A stretch of DNA of 64,000 nt from an uncultured Pelagibacteraceae bacterium (lineage in GTDB: Bacteria; Pseudomonadota; Alphaproteobacteria; Pelagibacterales; Pelagibacteraceae). The stretch is from contig CACJQQ010000002.1 in NCBI GenBank assembly GCA_902595625.1, forward strand, positions 35,976 through 99,975. The letters run 5' to 3'. The stretch's first letter is position 1; each line of letters opens with the position of its first letter. The notes under the pieces were generated by a model, which saw only the letters and a list, made by a program, of their open reading frames with translations, had not been told where the DNA came from and did no database searches. A program made the translations under genes and the position numbers. Below are positions 38,393-47,845 of this stretch, piece by piece.

Positions 38393-40556
38393 GCCTTTTG
38401 CCTTTCTCAATAATTTTTTGTATAAATCTAGGGGTTAATGTTTTTATAGGATTTATAGTTGTTTTTATTTTACCCTTCGGACCCTTCATTTTAAAACTAA
38501 TACCAAATAATCCCTCTCCAACTTCTTTAGGAATAACAATATTTCCAATAACAGGTATTTTTGAAATCAATTTATTTAACGTTTTAGCTGGGACCAAAGT
38601 ACCTCTCAAACTAGTTAAACCATTCTCATCTTGATAACCCTCCATTAATACAGACATGCTTGGACCTAAAGCTAATATTTCATTCAATTTAAGAAAATTT
38701 TGATTTTTATCCATATCAATTTCCAATGTATCGAATGATAAACCTTCGCCTTCAGCTAAATCAGCAAGACCTCTTAAATCAGCTAAAGATAATAACTTTA
38801 CCACTCCAGGTGCATTTATCACTTTAAAGTTTTCAATTTTAAGTTTTGAAGATGATTTCGAGTTTTCTATAATAGAAGTAAAGAGCAGTTTACCACCTGA
38901 AAGACCATTAAAAAAACTGTACTCTGTCAGTAGAGGCCGGGTTAGATCTGAGAAAATTTCTAAATATTTTTTATCTGTGTTTTTGTCTTTCTTCATGGAA
39001 ATATCTAAATAATTGTTTCCTCCAAAATCTCCTTTTGATGAAATTTTTACAAATTTACCCTTTTTTATCTCGCCTATAAGTTTGAAATTTTGCAGTTTTT
39101 CTGACAGTGGTACATTGATATTCCTGAAGTCTATTTCAATATTATTACTTATATTTTTAAACATATTGTTTTTATTTTGTGAACTAATGAGTTTAGGTAA
39201 TTTAGTTGCATCAAATTTGTCACCTTTTATTAAAATTTTTTCATCATTAATAATTTTGAAATCATTGTTTCCAGTGAAAACTTGTATCTTCTTAAAAGAA
39301 TGAAATTTATTTTTTTTGAATAGAACATCATTGATTTTAATTAAATTTTTTTTCTCTTTAAAATTAAGTTCGCTAATCCTTAATTGATTTTTCTTTTTTT
39401 CAAGGGCCAAAGATAAATTAGCAATAGATTTATTTGGCTTGTCATAATTTATAAAATCTAATTTTAAATCATTTCCATAGTCAAAATTTAGCGATATATT
39501 TTCTACGTCATTCTCAAGATAATTGTCTAAATTTAATTTAAAAAAATCTAAGTTATTGAATGAATACTTTCCTGATATGTTAAACTTCGTGTTTTTTGGA
39601 TTTAAAATTATTTTTGTGTCTAAATTAGATAAATAAATTTCTTTAATTTCACTTGTTATAAAACTGTTATTTATAGGGTTAATTAATTCAAGCTGAGTTT
39701 TTCCAATGTTTCCAGAAATTCTATAATTATAATCTTTTACTTTATAAGTATTATCTAGTTCAATAGATATATTATTGTTTAAATCGGCTTTTAGATATTT
39801 TATATTTTTAGTAATCTTAAGCTTATTTAAAACACTAATATATTTTCTTAAAAATTTTTCTTCTAGATCCAATTTAGAATTGAAATTTGAATTCAGCTTT
39901 ACTCCATTATCTAGATTTAATTTTATATCTCCATCGGACAGTTCAATTTTATCTAAATTTCCAAATATATTTTTTATCAAAATGTCATTTTTATCTGCGA
40001 AAAAACTAAAGTTTAATTTTGTTAAACTTAATTGATTAAATAATGAGGCTCTTAAACCTTTTACTGAGCCTTTTGCTATAAAATTTTCTAATTCCCCACT
40101 TTCTGTAAGAAAAATTTCTATCTCTGAAACCAATTTTCCCTCTTTAACTTTGTTATTTAGTAAACTTTTGAAGTTAGAAGGTTTTAAGATTTTTGAAAGC
40201 TTATTTAGTTGAGCTACGTCAAGTTCATTTAAAATGAGACTTATTCTCTTTATTTTTAAATCAGATTTTAATAAAGATATAAAATCAATATAAACTTTTA
40301 TATTTTGAGCAGGTATTGAAACACCTCTATAGGCTATTTCTGGATTAAAAGTTTCTAAAAATAAACTTATTTCTTTCAAATTCACCTTAAATCTAATTGA
40401 GTTTAAATTTAAATTAATATTTTTAGAATTAGAGGTTTTGTCAGATATAAGTTTATTAAACTTGTTTGTTTCAATTCCAATTGTTGATAAGACAAAGATT
40501 GAAATGAGAAATAAAATTACTATTAATAAAATAAAATTTAGAATTAATTTTTTCAT
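38385..40556 (-). CDS. AsmA-like / DUF3971 envelope protein
   Basis: A 723-residue protein with one N-terminal membrane helix (about 5-27) and a long beta-rich body of repeated asparagine/lysine-rich strands. The C-terminal GLSFDTLEIDMD ... LALGPSMSVLMEGYQDENGLTSLRGTLVPA and the final KGPKGKIKTTINPIKTLTP region match the AsmA-like C-terminal domain of the YhdP/TamB superfamily. Such proteins bridge the periplasm and move lipids to the outer membrane. It overlaps the prfB stop by four bases. The exact subfamily is not certain. Confidence 0.75.
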   Translation of the reverse strand: MKKLILNFILLIVILFLISIFVLSTIGIETNKFNKLISDKTSNSKNINLNLNSIRFKVNLKEISLFLETFNPEIAYRGVSIPAQNIKVYIDFISLLKSDLKIKRISLILNELDVAQLNKLSKILKPSNFKSLLNNKVKEGKLVSEIEIFLTESGELENFIAKGSVKGLRASLFNQLSLTKLNFSFFADKNDILIKNIFGNLDKIELSDGDIKLNLDNGVKLNSNFNSKLDLEEKFLRKYISVLNKLKITKNIKYLKADLNNNISIELDNTYKVKDYNYRISGNIGKTQLELINPINNSFITSEIKEIYLSNLDTKIILNPKNTKFNISGKYSFNNLDFFKLNLDNYLENDVENISLNFDYGNDLKLDFINYDKPNKSIANLSLALEKKKNQLRISELNFKEKKNLIKINDVLFKKNKFHSFKKIQVFTGNNDFKIINDEKILIKGDKFDATKLPKLISSQNKNNMFKNISNNIEIDFRNINVPLSEKLQNFKLIGEIKKGKFVKISSKGDFGGNNYLDISMKKDKNTDKKYLEIFSDLTRPLLTEYSFFNGLSGGKLLFTSIIENSKSSSKLKIENFKVINAPGVVKLLSLADLRGLADLAEGEGLSFDTLEIDMDKNQNFLKLNEILALGPSMSVLMEGYQDENGLTSLRGTLVPAKTLNKLISKIPVIGNIVIPKEVGEGLFGISFKMKGPKGKIKTTINPIKTLTPRFIQKIIEKGKRPK

Positions 40557-41645
40557 ATTTTATTCTTGATACCTTCTTCTATAAATTGATCTATATTTCC
40601 ATCTAATACACTTAAAGGATTTGTATTCTCTGCTTTATTTCTTAGATCTTTAACTAATTGATAAGGTTGTAAAACATAAGATCTGATTTGATGACCCCAT
40701 CCAATATCAGTCTTATTAGTTAATTCTCTCTGATTTTCTTCTTCTTTTTTTTGCATTTCATGTTCATACAATCTTGCTTTTAACATTTTGAAACAAGTTT
40801 CTTTGTTTTTATGCTGTGACCTTTCATTTTGACATTGCACGACAATTTTTGTTGGAATATGAGTAATCCTCACTGCGCTGTCAGTCGTATTGACGTGCTG
40901 GCCTCCTGCTCCGCTTGACCTGTAAGTGTCAATTCTTAAATCTTTTTCATCTATTTTAATATTAATATCATCCTCGACAGCAGGATAAATCCATACACTT
41001 GCAAAACTTGTATGTCTCCTAGCTCCACTATCAAATGGTGATATACGAACCAATCTATGAACACCTGACTCGGATTTCATAAGGCCATATAAATAATCAC
41101 CAGTAACTTTAATTGTTGAAGATTTAATACCAGCTTCTTCTCCCTTGTGTTCACTAATAATTTCATATTTAAATTTTTTCTTATCAAACCATTTCATATA
41201 CATCCTTCGAAGCATATCTGCCCAGTCTTGGCTTTCTGTTCCACCTGCCCCGGCGTGTATCTCCAAATAAATATCGTAATCGTCGTTTTCACCCGAGAGA
41301 AAACAATTTATTTCATTTTTTTTTATCTCTAAAAGAATTTGAGCAATCCTTTTTATGCAGTCTTGAATAGTCTCCTCGTCTTTTTCTTGGAAAGCTAGAG
41401 AATACAAATCTTTTATATTGTCTAGATCCTTTGAGGAATTTTCGTAAGAATTTAAGATATCTTCAAAAATTTTTTTTTGTTTTACAGTTTTTTTGACTAA
41501 GTTTTTATCTTTCCAAAAATTTTCTTTTAAAGAAGTCTTTTCTAACTCTTTAATTTTGTTTTCAACATCTTTAGCATCAAAGATACCCCCTTATATTTTT
41601 CAAGGATTTCTCTGTTTCGGCTAGAATTGTATCAAAATTTTCCAT
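40553..41645 (-). CDS. prfB: Peptide chain release factor 2 (programmed +1 frameshift)
   Basis: RF2 releases proteins at UGA and UAA codons. The gene has two frames. From the ATG at 41645 the first frame encodes 22 residues ending RGYL, then hits UGA at 41577-41579. The surrounding AGGGGGTATCTTTGA is the classic RF2 frameshift site (internal Shine-Dalgarno, CUU slip codon, UGA). After a +1 shift, reading resumes at GAT (41578) and continues to 40553, giving 363 residues in total, close to E. coli's 365. The second frame has SPF (RISPFDSGARRH) and GGQ (SGAGGQHVNTT). The ATG shares a base with the mrcA stop. Confidence 0.95.
41577..41591 (-). promoter_or_regulatory. RF2 autoregulatory +1 frameshift signal
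   Basis: On the minus strand the bases AGGGGGTATCTTTGA cover an internal Shine-Dalgarno element, the slippery CTT codon and the in-frame TGA at codon 23 of prfB. In established RF2 biology, low RF2 activity slows termination here and favours the shift to the productive frame. Confidence 0.95.
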
Positions 41646-44008
41646 TAGTAAAATTGTCTGAATTTAACTGTTTTATCACGACCGCTTGTCGAGATTAAGT
41701 TATTATTATCAATATTGTTAATATCTTTTAACTTTAAAGCTTCTGTAATAACATTTTTTTCCCCAACTGACGACTTTGCTCCAGTGTCATAATTCAAAGA
41801 TGTCAGATATATATTTTCTGGTATTTGAAATTCTTTAAAGTCTTCTTTATAAAGAGTTTTTTCAATAAAATCTTTAAAAATAGGTAGCGCTGCTTTAGAA
41901 CCCGTTTCAAATTTACCAAGGGTTTTTGGATTATCATAACCAATATAAACTCCAATGACTAAATTTGAAGAAAATCCTATAAACCAAGCATCATAATTAT
42001 CATTTGTTGTCCCTGTTTTTCCTGCTAAAGGAACATTTAAAGATTTAAGTTTTTTAGCTGTACCTCTTTCTACTGCTCCTTGTAAAATTGAAGTCATTTG
42101 ATATGCGGTCTCCTCACTCAAAACTCTTTCGGTATTGTTTATAATTTTTGGAAGTTCAGCTTCCTCATTGATAATAAACTTATCGCAGCCGGCGCACTTT
42201 CTGCTTTTTACTTGAAATATTGTTTTGCCTCTCCTGTCTTGTATACGAGAAATTAATTTTGGTTCAATTTTTTTTCCTCCATTCACAAAAGGTGCATACG
42301 CTGATGTCAAATTAATTAAAGTAGTTTCTGCTGCTCCTAATGATACTGATAAAAGTTCAGGTATCTCCTCATAAATATTTAATTTTTTCGATAAATTTAA
42401 AATTTCTTCTAACCCTAGAATTTTAGCAATTCTTACTGTCATTAAATTTCTTGAGTACTCAATCCCCTTTCTGAAAGTAGATGGACCATAAAATTTTTTG
42501 CCGTAGTTTTCTGGCTTCCAATTTTTAAGACCAACTCCTTGACTTTCGACAAAAGGTGCATCCAAAATAATTGAATTAGGAGCAAAGCCTTTTTCAAGAG
42601 CAGCAGCGTACACTATTGGTTTAAATGCAGAACCTGGTTGTCTTTTTGCCTGTGTTGCTCGATTAAATTCGCTTGTTTTAAAATTAAAACCACCAGCTAA
42701 AGCTAGCACGCCTCCTGTGTAAGGATCCAAAACTACGATTCCACCGTTAACTTTTGGGTATTGTTTTAATAACCATGAATTCTTTTTTTTTTTTACAAAA
42801 ATTATATCTCCAACTTTATGAATATCCTTTAAAGTTTTTTTATTTCGTAAAGACCATTTTAAATTCTGGTAAATTAGATGGCCTGAAATATTTTCTTTTT
42901 CTTTCTCGATTATATTAAATTTTATTTCATTATTTTCCAAAGAAATAATTTCTGCCATGTACCAATTCAGTGTTGGGTCAAGTTTAAATTGAGCAATTTT
43001 TTTTTGCCAATTTTTATTTTTAAATTTATTTGCAACTGGACCTCTCCAACCACGTCTTCTATCATAATCTTCGATACCTTTTCTTAGAGACTCCAAGGCT
43101 TGAATTTGATATTTAATATTTAGAGGAGTGCTTATACTAAACCCTTGTGTATAAAGTTTTTGAAAACCGTAAATGTCTTTTACAATTCGCCTCACTTCTT
43201 CGGTGTAGGAATTAGCTTCATTTACTATTTCAATCTTTCTTCTTTTAAGTTTAATTTCCGACTTTTTTAATTTAATTAATTCTTTTTTAGAAATAAATTT
43301 ATTTTCTTCTAAATTTTCTAAAACTAAATTTCTTCTAAATTTTGCTACCTCTGGATATTTGTATGGATTATATTTGCTGGGTGCCTTAGGCAAAGCTGCT
43401 AATAAAGATGCCTCCGCATAACCTAATTCTTTAATAGATTTGTCAAAGTATTCTAAACTGGCTGCGGCTATACCGTAGGTGCCTTGACCTAAATAAATTT
43501 GGTTTAAATAGAGTTCCAAAATTCTCTCTTTTGTATAAGCTCTTTCAATTCTAAAAGCTAAAATCGCCTCTTTAACTTTTCTCTTCATAGAAACTTCATT
43601 AGTTAATAGAAAATTTTTTGCTACTTGTTGTGTAATAGTAGAGGCTCCCTCTAATCTTTTATTTTGAGAAATATTTTTTATGTTTTTTATAATCGCCCTC
43701 AAAATACCTTTGGCATCTATTCCTGGATGACTGAAAAAATTTTTATCCTCAGCTGAAAGAAAAGAATTAATTACCTTTTCTGGGATAGACTCAAAAGGTA
43801 TGAAAAGTCTCTTTTCAATAGCATATTCCGCTATTAATTTTCTGTCTTCAGAGTAAACTCTGCTTGAAATTGGTGGCTGATAGTTGGATAGTTTTTTATA
43901 ATCGGGTAAGCCTATTGAAAAATACCATAAAGTTGAAAAAATAAAAAACACTAGGACGACAAAAAATATGATTACGAATTTTGCTGAAAAATTGAGAAAT
44001 TTTAACAT
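41645..44008 (-). CDS. mrcA: Penicillin-binding protein 1A, bifunctional peptidoglycan synthase
   Basis: A 787-residue class A PBP with an N-terminal membrane anchor (about 10-32). The glycosyltransferase domain has the catalytic glutamate in SAEDKNFFSHPG and EGASTITQQVAKNFLL; an OB-like insert lies between the two domains. The transpeptidase domain has SxxK in QPGSAFKPIVY, SxN in EYSRNLMT and KTG in AGKTGTTNDNYDAWFIG. A CxxC pair (KCAGCDKF) sits in the transpeptidase region. Next to prfB and divergent from rne, as in many alphaproteobacteria. Confidence 0.97.
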   Translation of the reverse strand: MLKFLNFSAKFVIIFFVVLVFFIFSTLWYFSIGLPDYKKLSNYQPPISSRVYSEDRKLIAEYAIEKRLFIPFESIPEKVINSFLSAEDKNFFSHPGIDAKGILRAIIKNIKNISQNKRLEGASTITQQVAKNFLLTNEVSMKRKVKEAILAFRIERAYTKERILELYLNQIYLGQGTYGIAAASLEYFDKSIKELGYAEASLLAALPKAPSKYNPYKYPEVAKFRRNLVLENLEENKFISKKELIKLKKSEIKLKRRKIEIVNEANSYTEEVRRIVKDIYGFQKLYTQGFSISTPLNIKYQIQALESLRKGIEDYDRRRGWRGPVANKFKNKNWQKKIAQFKLDPTLNWYMAEIISLENNEIKFNIIEKEKENISGHLIYQNLKWSLRNKKTLKDIHKVGDIIFVKKKKNSWLLKQYPKVNGGIVVLDPYTGGVLALAGGFNFKTSEFNRATQAKRQPGSAFKPIVYAAALEKGFAPNSIILDAPFVESQGVGLKNWKPENYGKKFYGPSTFRKGIEYSRNLMTVRIAKILGLEEILNLSKKLNIYEEIPELLSVSLGAAETTLINLTSAYAPFVNGGKKIEPKLISRIQDRRGKTIFQVKSRKCAGCDKFIINEEAELPKIINNTERVLSEETAYQMTSILQGAVERGTAKKLKSLNVPLAGKTGTTNDNYDAWFIGFSSNLVIGVYIGYDNPKTLGKFETGSKAALPIFKDFIEKTLYKEDFKEFQIPENIYLTSLNYDTGAKSSVGEKNVITEALKLKDINNIDNNNLISTSGRDKTVKFRQFY

Positions 44009-44153
44009 TAAGAATATTTATAATAACAATTCTGACTATCTTTAGGCATTGAATAATTTAAATCGTGTATTTATTCACAAAATTGTATAAAATAACCCAT
44101 ATGACATTTTTAAAATTAATAAATTATCAAAATTTAAAAGGAATTCTTTCAAA

Positions 44154-45977
44154 ATGGAAAAAAACTTATATATCGATGCCTCGCATCCTAATGAAACACG
44201 TATTGTTCTTAAATCAGATCACTCTATTGAGGAGTATGAATTTGAAGACAAAAACAATCTAAATTTTAAGAACAACATTTATCTTGCTACTATCAGCAGA
44301 GTAGAACCATCTCTTCAAGCCGCATTTGTCAACTTTGGTAGGGAAAGACATGGTTTCTTAGCATTCAATGATATTCAATCAGATTATTATCAGCTTCCTT
44401 CGGAAGACAAAGAAAAAATAAGAATAGCTGAAGAAAAAATAAGAGAGGATTTAAAAGATAAGACAGTTGAAACTAACCAAGAAAACCCTACATCAGAAAA
44501 TCTCTCTGAAACTAAAAGTGAAAAAAATGATACTAATGAAAACCAAATTGAAAAAGAAAATAATAAACAAGAGTATAGAGACAAGGTAAAATCCTCTTTC
44601 GGTATAAAAAGGTACAAAATACAAGAAGTTATTAAACCAGGCCAAGTAATTTTAATTCAAGTTATAAAAGAAGAGAGAGGTCAAAAAGGTGCAGCGCTAA
44701 CTACTTTTATATCTTTAGCCGGAAAATATATGGTTTTAATGCCAAACACTCCAAAAGGAGGCGGTATATCAAGAAAAATTTTTAATTCATCTGACCGTCA
44801 AAAAATTAGAGGCATTCTTAATGACATAGAAATTCCAAAAAGTATGGGTGTAATTGTAAGAACTGCAGGTGCAAATAAAACAAAAAATGAAATAGAAAAA
44901 GATTTTCAGAGTACTCTTAAAACTTGGGAAGAGATTAAAGAAAAAGCTTTAGATTCTAATGCACCTTCTCTTGTTTATGAAGAGGGCGATATCATTAAAA
45001 GAACATTAAGAGATACTTATGATAATGATACAAAAAATGTTTATATTGAAGGAAATGATGCTTATCAAAAAGCAAAAAAATTTATGAAAGAATTAATGCC
45101 AAAGAATGTAAAAAATATAAAAAAATATAGAGGTAAAATACCTTTATTTCATGATGCAAAAATAGAAAAAGAATTAAACAACATTTATGAACCTACTGTT
45201 AAATTAAAATCAGGGGGATATTTAGTTATCAATCCGACTGAAGCATTAGTTTCGATTGATATAAACTCCGGTCAATCGACAAAACAAATAAATATTGAAA
45301 AAACTGCTTTGAATACAAATTTAGAGGCTGCCGAGGAAATAGCACACCAGATAAAATTAAGAGATTTATCTGGTCTAATTGTTGTCGATTTTATTGACAT
45401 GATGAACTTTTACAACAGAAGAATTGTTGAAAAAAAAATGAGGGAAAGTATTAGAAAAGATAGAGCAAGAATACAAATTGGAAGAATAAGTAATTTTGGG
45501 CTTCTTGAAATGACAAGACAAAGATTACGTGAAGGATCGATAAAATGGGAGACACAGTTATCTCTTTCTTCATTCTCGCAAAAAATTTTAAAAAAAATTC
45601 AACACCTGGCTTTTACTGATAAAGTCAAAATTATAAATTCCTTTGTTCCCGAAAAAGTAAAAATTTTTATAGAAAAAAACTTATTGGATGAATTGAAATA
45701 TTTTCAGAAAAAATATTCTTTTGAAGTAAAAATTATGGCTGATGATAAATTTATAATTCCTGAATATAAAATTGAATTATTAAATAAATCAAAAAAAATA
45801 ATAAACACTATCGAAAATATTGATAAGATTATTCAAATTCAGAAATTAACGAGTAGTTCATCGAAATTAAAAAAAGACAAAAAAAAAGAAACAATAAAAA
45901 AAAAAGATAAAGTAAAAAAATCCAAAGTTAAAAAGAAAATTCGAACTCTTTGGGTGAGAAGAAAAAAAAAACGTTAA
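44154..45977 (+). CDS. rne: Ribonuclease E/G
   Basis: A 607-residue endoribonuclease that initiates mRNA decay and processes rRNA. The S1 domain starts near 40 ([21 protein letters not shown]) and is split by an acidic, low-complexity insert at about 95-145. The RNase E/G core has the metal-binding aspartates in VSIDINSGQ (D369) and VVDFIDM (D412/D415), then EMTRQRLR. The zinc-link CPxCxG that should follow is missing; the protein has no cysteine at all. A lysine-rich C-terminal tail replaces the long scaffold of E. coli RNase E. AAAAGGA lies upstream of the ATG. Confidence 0.95.
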   Translation: MEKNLYIDASHPNETRIVLKSDHSIEEYEFEDKNNLNFKNNIYLATISRVEPSLQAAFVNFGRERHGFLAFNDIQSDYYQLPSEDKEKIRIAEEKIREDLKDKTVETNQENPTSENLSETKSEKNDTNENQIEKENNKQEYRDKVKSSFGIKRYKIQEVIKPGQVILIQVIKEERGQKGAALTTFISLAGKYMVLMPNTPKGGGISRKIFNSSDRQKIRGILNDIEIPKSMGVIVRTAGANKTKNEIEKDFQSTLKTWEEIKEKALDSNAPSLVYEEGDIIKRTLRDTYDNDTKNVYIEGNDAYQKAKKFMKELMPKNVKNIKKYRGKIPLFHDAKIEKELNNIYEPTVKLKSGGYLVINPTEALVSIDINSGQSTKQINIEKTALNTNLEAAEEIAHQIKLRDLSGLIVVDFIDMMNFYNRRIVEKKMRESIRKDRARIQIGRISNFGLLEMTRQRLREGSIKWETQLSLSSFSQKILKKIQHLAFTDKVKIINSFVPEKVKIFIEKNLLDELKYFQKKYSFEVKIMADDKFIIPEYKIELLNKSKKIINTIENIDKIIQIQKLTSSSSKLKKDKKKETIKKKDKVKKSKVKKKIRTLWVRRKKKR

Positions 45978-46759
45978 ATTAAACCTTTTTTTGGTGAACT
46001 CGGTGTTGCAAAATAATTCTTATTCATTCTGCCAGATAGAAATGCATTTCTACCAGAAATAACTGCATCTTTAAAAGCTTTAGCCATTAAAATAGGTTTT
46101 TTAGCATTAGCTATCGCGCTGTTAATCAAAACACCATCACAACCTAGTTCCATAGCTATTGTTGCATCCGAAGCTGTTCCTATGCCAGCGTCTACAATAA
46201 CTGGTACTTTAGATTGTTTAATTATTATAGAAATGTTCACTTTATTTTGTAACCCTAGGCCAGAACCAATTGGTGAAGCTAATGGCATAATTGCTGAAGC
46301 GCCACTATCCTCTAATTTTTTTGCTAAAAGAGGATCGTCTGTACAATAAACCATTACTTTAAAACCCTCTTTAACAAGAATCTTAGTCGATTTTATTGTT
46401 TCTATCATATTTGGATAAAGAGTTTTTTTATCTCCTAAAACTTCTAACTTTACTAACTTCCAACCTCCCATCTCCCTTGCTAATCTTAAGGTTCTTAAGG
46501 CATCTTCCGAATTAAAACATCCAGCAGTATTTGGTAAAAAGATTATTTTTTTAGGATTTAAATAATCACTTAATAAAGGTTTTTTTTTATCTAGAATATT
46601 TACTCTTCTTACCGCAACTGTGACCATATCAGCGCCTGAGGCTTTGACTGCTTTTGCTGTTTCGGAAAAACTTCTATATTTTCCTGTACCCACTATAAGC
46701 CTTGACTTAAGTGATTTGCCCGCAACTTTAAAAATGTCTTTTTTCAATCTAACCACCAC
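45974..46759 (-). CDS. thiG: Thiazole synthase
   Basis: A 261-residue (beta/alpha)8 enzyme that builds the thiazole phosphate of thiamine from deoxyxylulose phosphate, dehydroglycine and the ThiS thiocarboxylate. Seen: [11 protein letters not shown], the Schiff-base lysine region [11 protein letters not shown] and [11 protein letters not shown] with [14 protein letters not shown]. It overlaps thiS by 11 bases. No thiC, thiE, thiO or thiF lies nearby. Its stop shares TTAA with the convergent rne stop. Confidence 0.96.
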   Translation of the reverse strand: MVVRLKKDIFKVAGKSLKSRLIVGTGKYRSFSETAKAVKASGADMVTVAVRRVNILDKKKPLLSDYLNPKKIIFLPNTAGCFNSEDALRTLRLAREMGGWKLVKLEVLGDKKTLYPNMIETIKSTKILVKEGFKVMVYCTDDPLLAKKLEDSGASAIMPLASPIGSGLGLQNKVNISIIIKQSKVPVIVDAGIGTASDATIAMELGCDGVLINSAIANAKKPILMAKAFKDAVISGRNAFLSGRMNKNYFATPSSPKKGLI

Positions 46760-46952
46760 CTATAAAATGAACGATTTCTACCTTATCGTTGTTTTTTAAA
46801 AATTTTTTATTGTAATTATTTTTTTGAATTATTATTCCATTATGCTCTATAGCTATCTTTTTATTATTTAATTTATATTTTTTCAAAAGATCTAATATTG
46901 ATAAATTAGTTTTAATTACTACTTTTTTTCCGTTTAATTGTATTTTTGCCAT
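46749..46952 (-). CDS. thiS: Sulfur carrier protein ThiS
   Basis: A 67-residue ubiquitin-fold sulfur carrier starting [10 protein letters not shown] and ending in the required Gly-Gly (HFIGGG), whose C-terminus becomes the thiocarboxylate used by ThiG. A longer reading from 47156 would add 68 residues antisense to aroQ and is rejected, because family members are about 65 residues. The start lies 28 bases from the divergent aroQ start. Confidence 0.92.
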   Translation of the reverse strand: MAKIQLNGKKVVIKTNLSILDLLKKYKLNNKKIAIEHNGIIIQKNNYNKKFLKNNDKVEIVHFIGGG

Positions 46953-46980
46953 AATTAAGTTATTTACTACCAAGAAATTT

Positions 46981-47418
46981 ATGAATAAAATTATAATTCT
47001 TAATGGACCAAACCTCAACCTTTTAGGGGAGAGAGAGAAAAGCCAGTATGGAAAATTTACCTTAAAAGAAATTGAGAAAAATTGTAAGGATTTTGCAAGA
47101 AAAAATAACATTAAGTTAACATTCTTGCAGTCTAATATTGAGGGTGAGTTAGTCACTCAAATTCAAGAGTCTAGAAATCAACAAGACGGTTTAATTATCA
47201 ATGCCGGGGGGTACACTCACACGTCAGTAGCAATTCATGATGCCTTAAAAATATTAAAAATTCCAATTATTGAATTGCATATCAGTAATATTTATAATAG
47301 AGAAGAATTCAGACATAAATCTTTGATTAGCAAAGTCGCTAAAGGAGTTATTTGCGGTTTTGGATTAGATGGGTATACAATGTCCTTAAAAGCTATTAAT
47401 AAATTTTTAGAAAAATGA
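46981..47418 (+). CDS. aroQ: Type II 3-dehydroquinate dehydratase
   Basis: A 145-residue shikimate-pathway enzyme. The active-site tyrosine is in GPNLNLLGEREKSQYG, followed by SNIEGELVTQIQES, the substrate loop IINAGGYTHTSVAIHDAL, the catalytic histidine in ELHISNIYNREEFRHKS and the C-terminal GFGLDGY. Size is normal. It overlaps accB by four bases; the order aroQ-accB-accC is typical of alphaproteobacteria. Confidence 0.97.
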   Translation: MNKIIILNGPNLNLLGEREKSQYGKFTLKEIEKNCKDFARKNNIKLTFLQSNIEGELVTQIQESRNQQDGLIINAGGYTHTSVAIHDALKILKIPIIELHISNIYNREEFRHKSLISKVAKGVICGFGLDGYTMSLKAINKFLEK

Positions 47419-47840
47419 AAATTGATAAAAAATTAATAAAAGAACTTGTAGAAAATCTCAAAGAATTTGAGCTTACAGAGTTAGAATATCAAGAGGGCCA
47501 AACAAAAATTAAAGTTTCAAAAGCATCTAGAGCAGCTGAACAATTAAAAACTAGTGCAGTAGTTCCTCAAAATAAAGCTGTTCTAAAATCTAGTGATGAT
47601 AGTGACGGTGTGAGAGTAAAGTCTCCAATTATTGGAACAGCATATTTAGCTGCTGAACCAGGAGCCAAAAAATTTGTTGAAGTTGGAGATAAAATAAAAA
47701 AAGGTCAAACCGTAATGATTGTTGAAGCAATGAAGACTATGAACCATGTACCATCAACTGCAGATGGTGAAGTGAAAAAAATTTTAGTTGAGGATGGACA
47801 ACCGGTAGAGTTTGGTCAAACTTTGGTTCTTCTTAAATAA
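47415..47840 (+). CDS. accB: Biotin carboxyl carrier protein of acetyl-CoA carboxylase
   Basis: A 141-residue carrier protein for fatty-acid synthesis. The biotinylation motif EAMKTMN (lysine target) is at about 110-116 within the biotinyl domain starting SPIIGTAYLAAEPGAKKF. The N-terminal 50 residues form the usual dimer region and a short linker. Its lysine is the expected target of BirA at 815-1384. It is followed by accC after five bases. Confidence 0.97.
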   Translation: MKIDKKLIKELVENLKEFELTELEYQEGQTKIKVSKASRAAEQLKTSAVVPQNKAVLKSSDDSDGVRVKSPIIGTAYLAAEPGAKKFVEVGDKIKKGQTVMIVEAMKTMNHVPSTADGEVKKILVEDGQPVEFGQTLVLLK

Positions 47841-47845
47841 ATTTA

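Noticed and set aside
40553..41407. prfB beginning at the methionine at 41407
   Set aside because: It would remove the N-terminal domain of RF2; the real start is upstream, through a frameshift at 41577.
44065..44262. A short plus-strand frame overlapping the start of rne
   Set aside because: It overlaps the intact rne start in another frame and has no recognisable features.
46953..46980. A TPP riboswitch upstream of thiS
   Set aside because: The 28-base gap is too short and the THI-element core is not visible; coding DNA lies on both sides.
46953..47156. Sixty-eight extra codons at the front of ThiS
   Set aside because: They run antisense through aroQ, and ThiS proteins are about 65 residues; the ATG at 46952 gives a normal protein.
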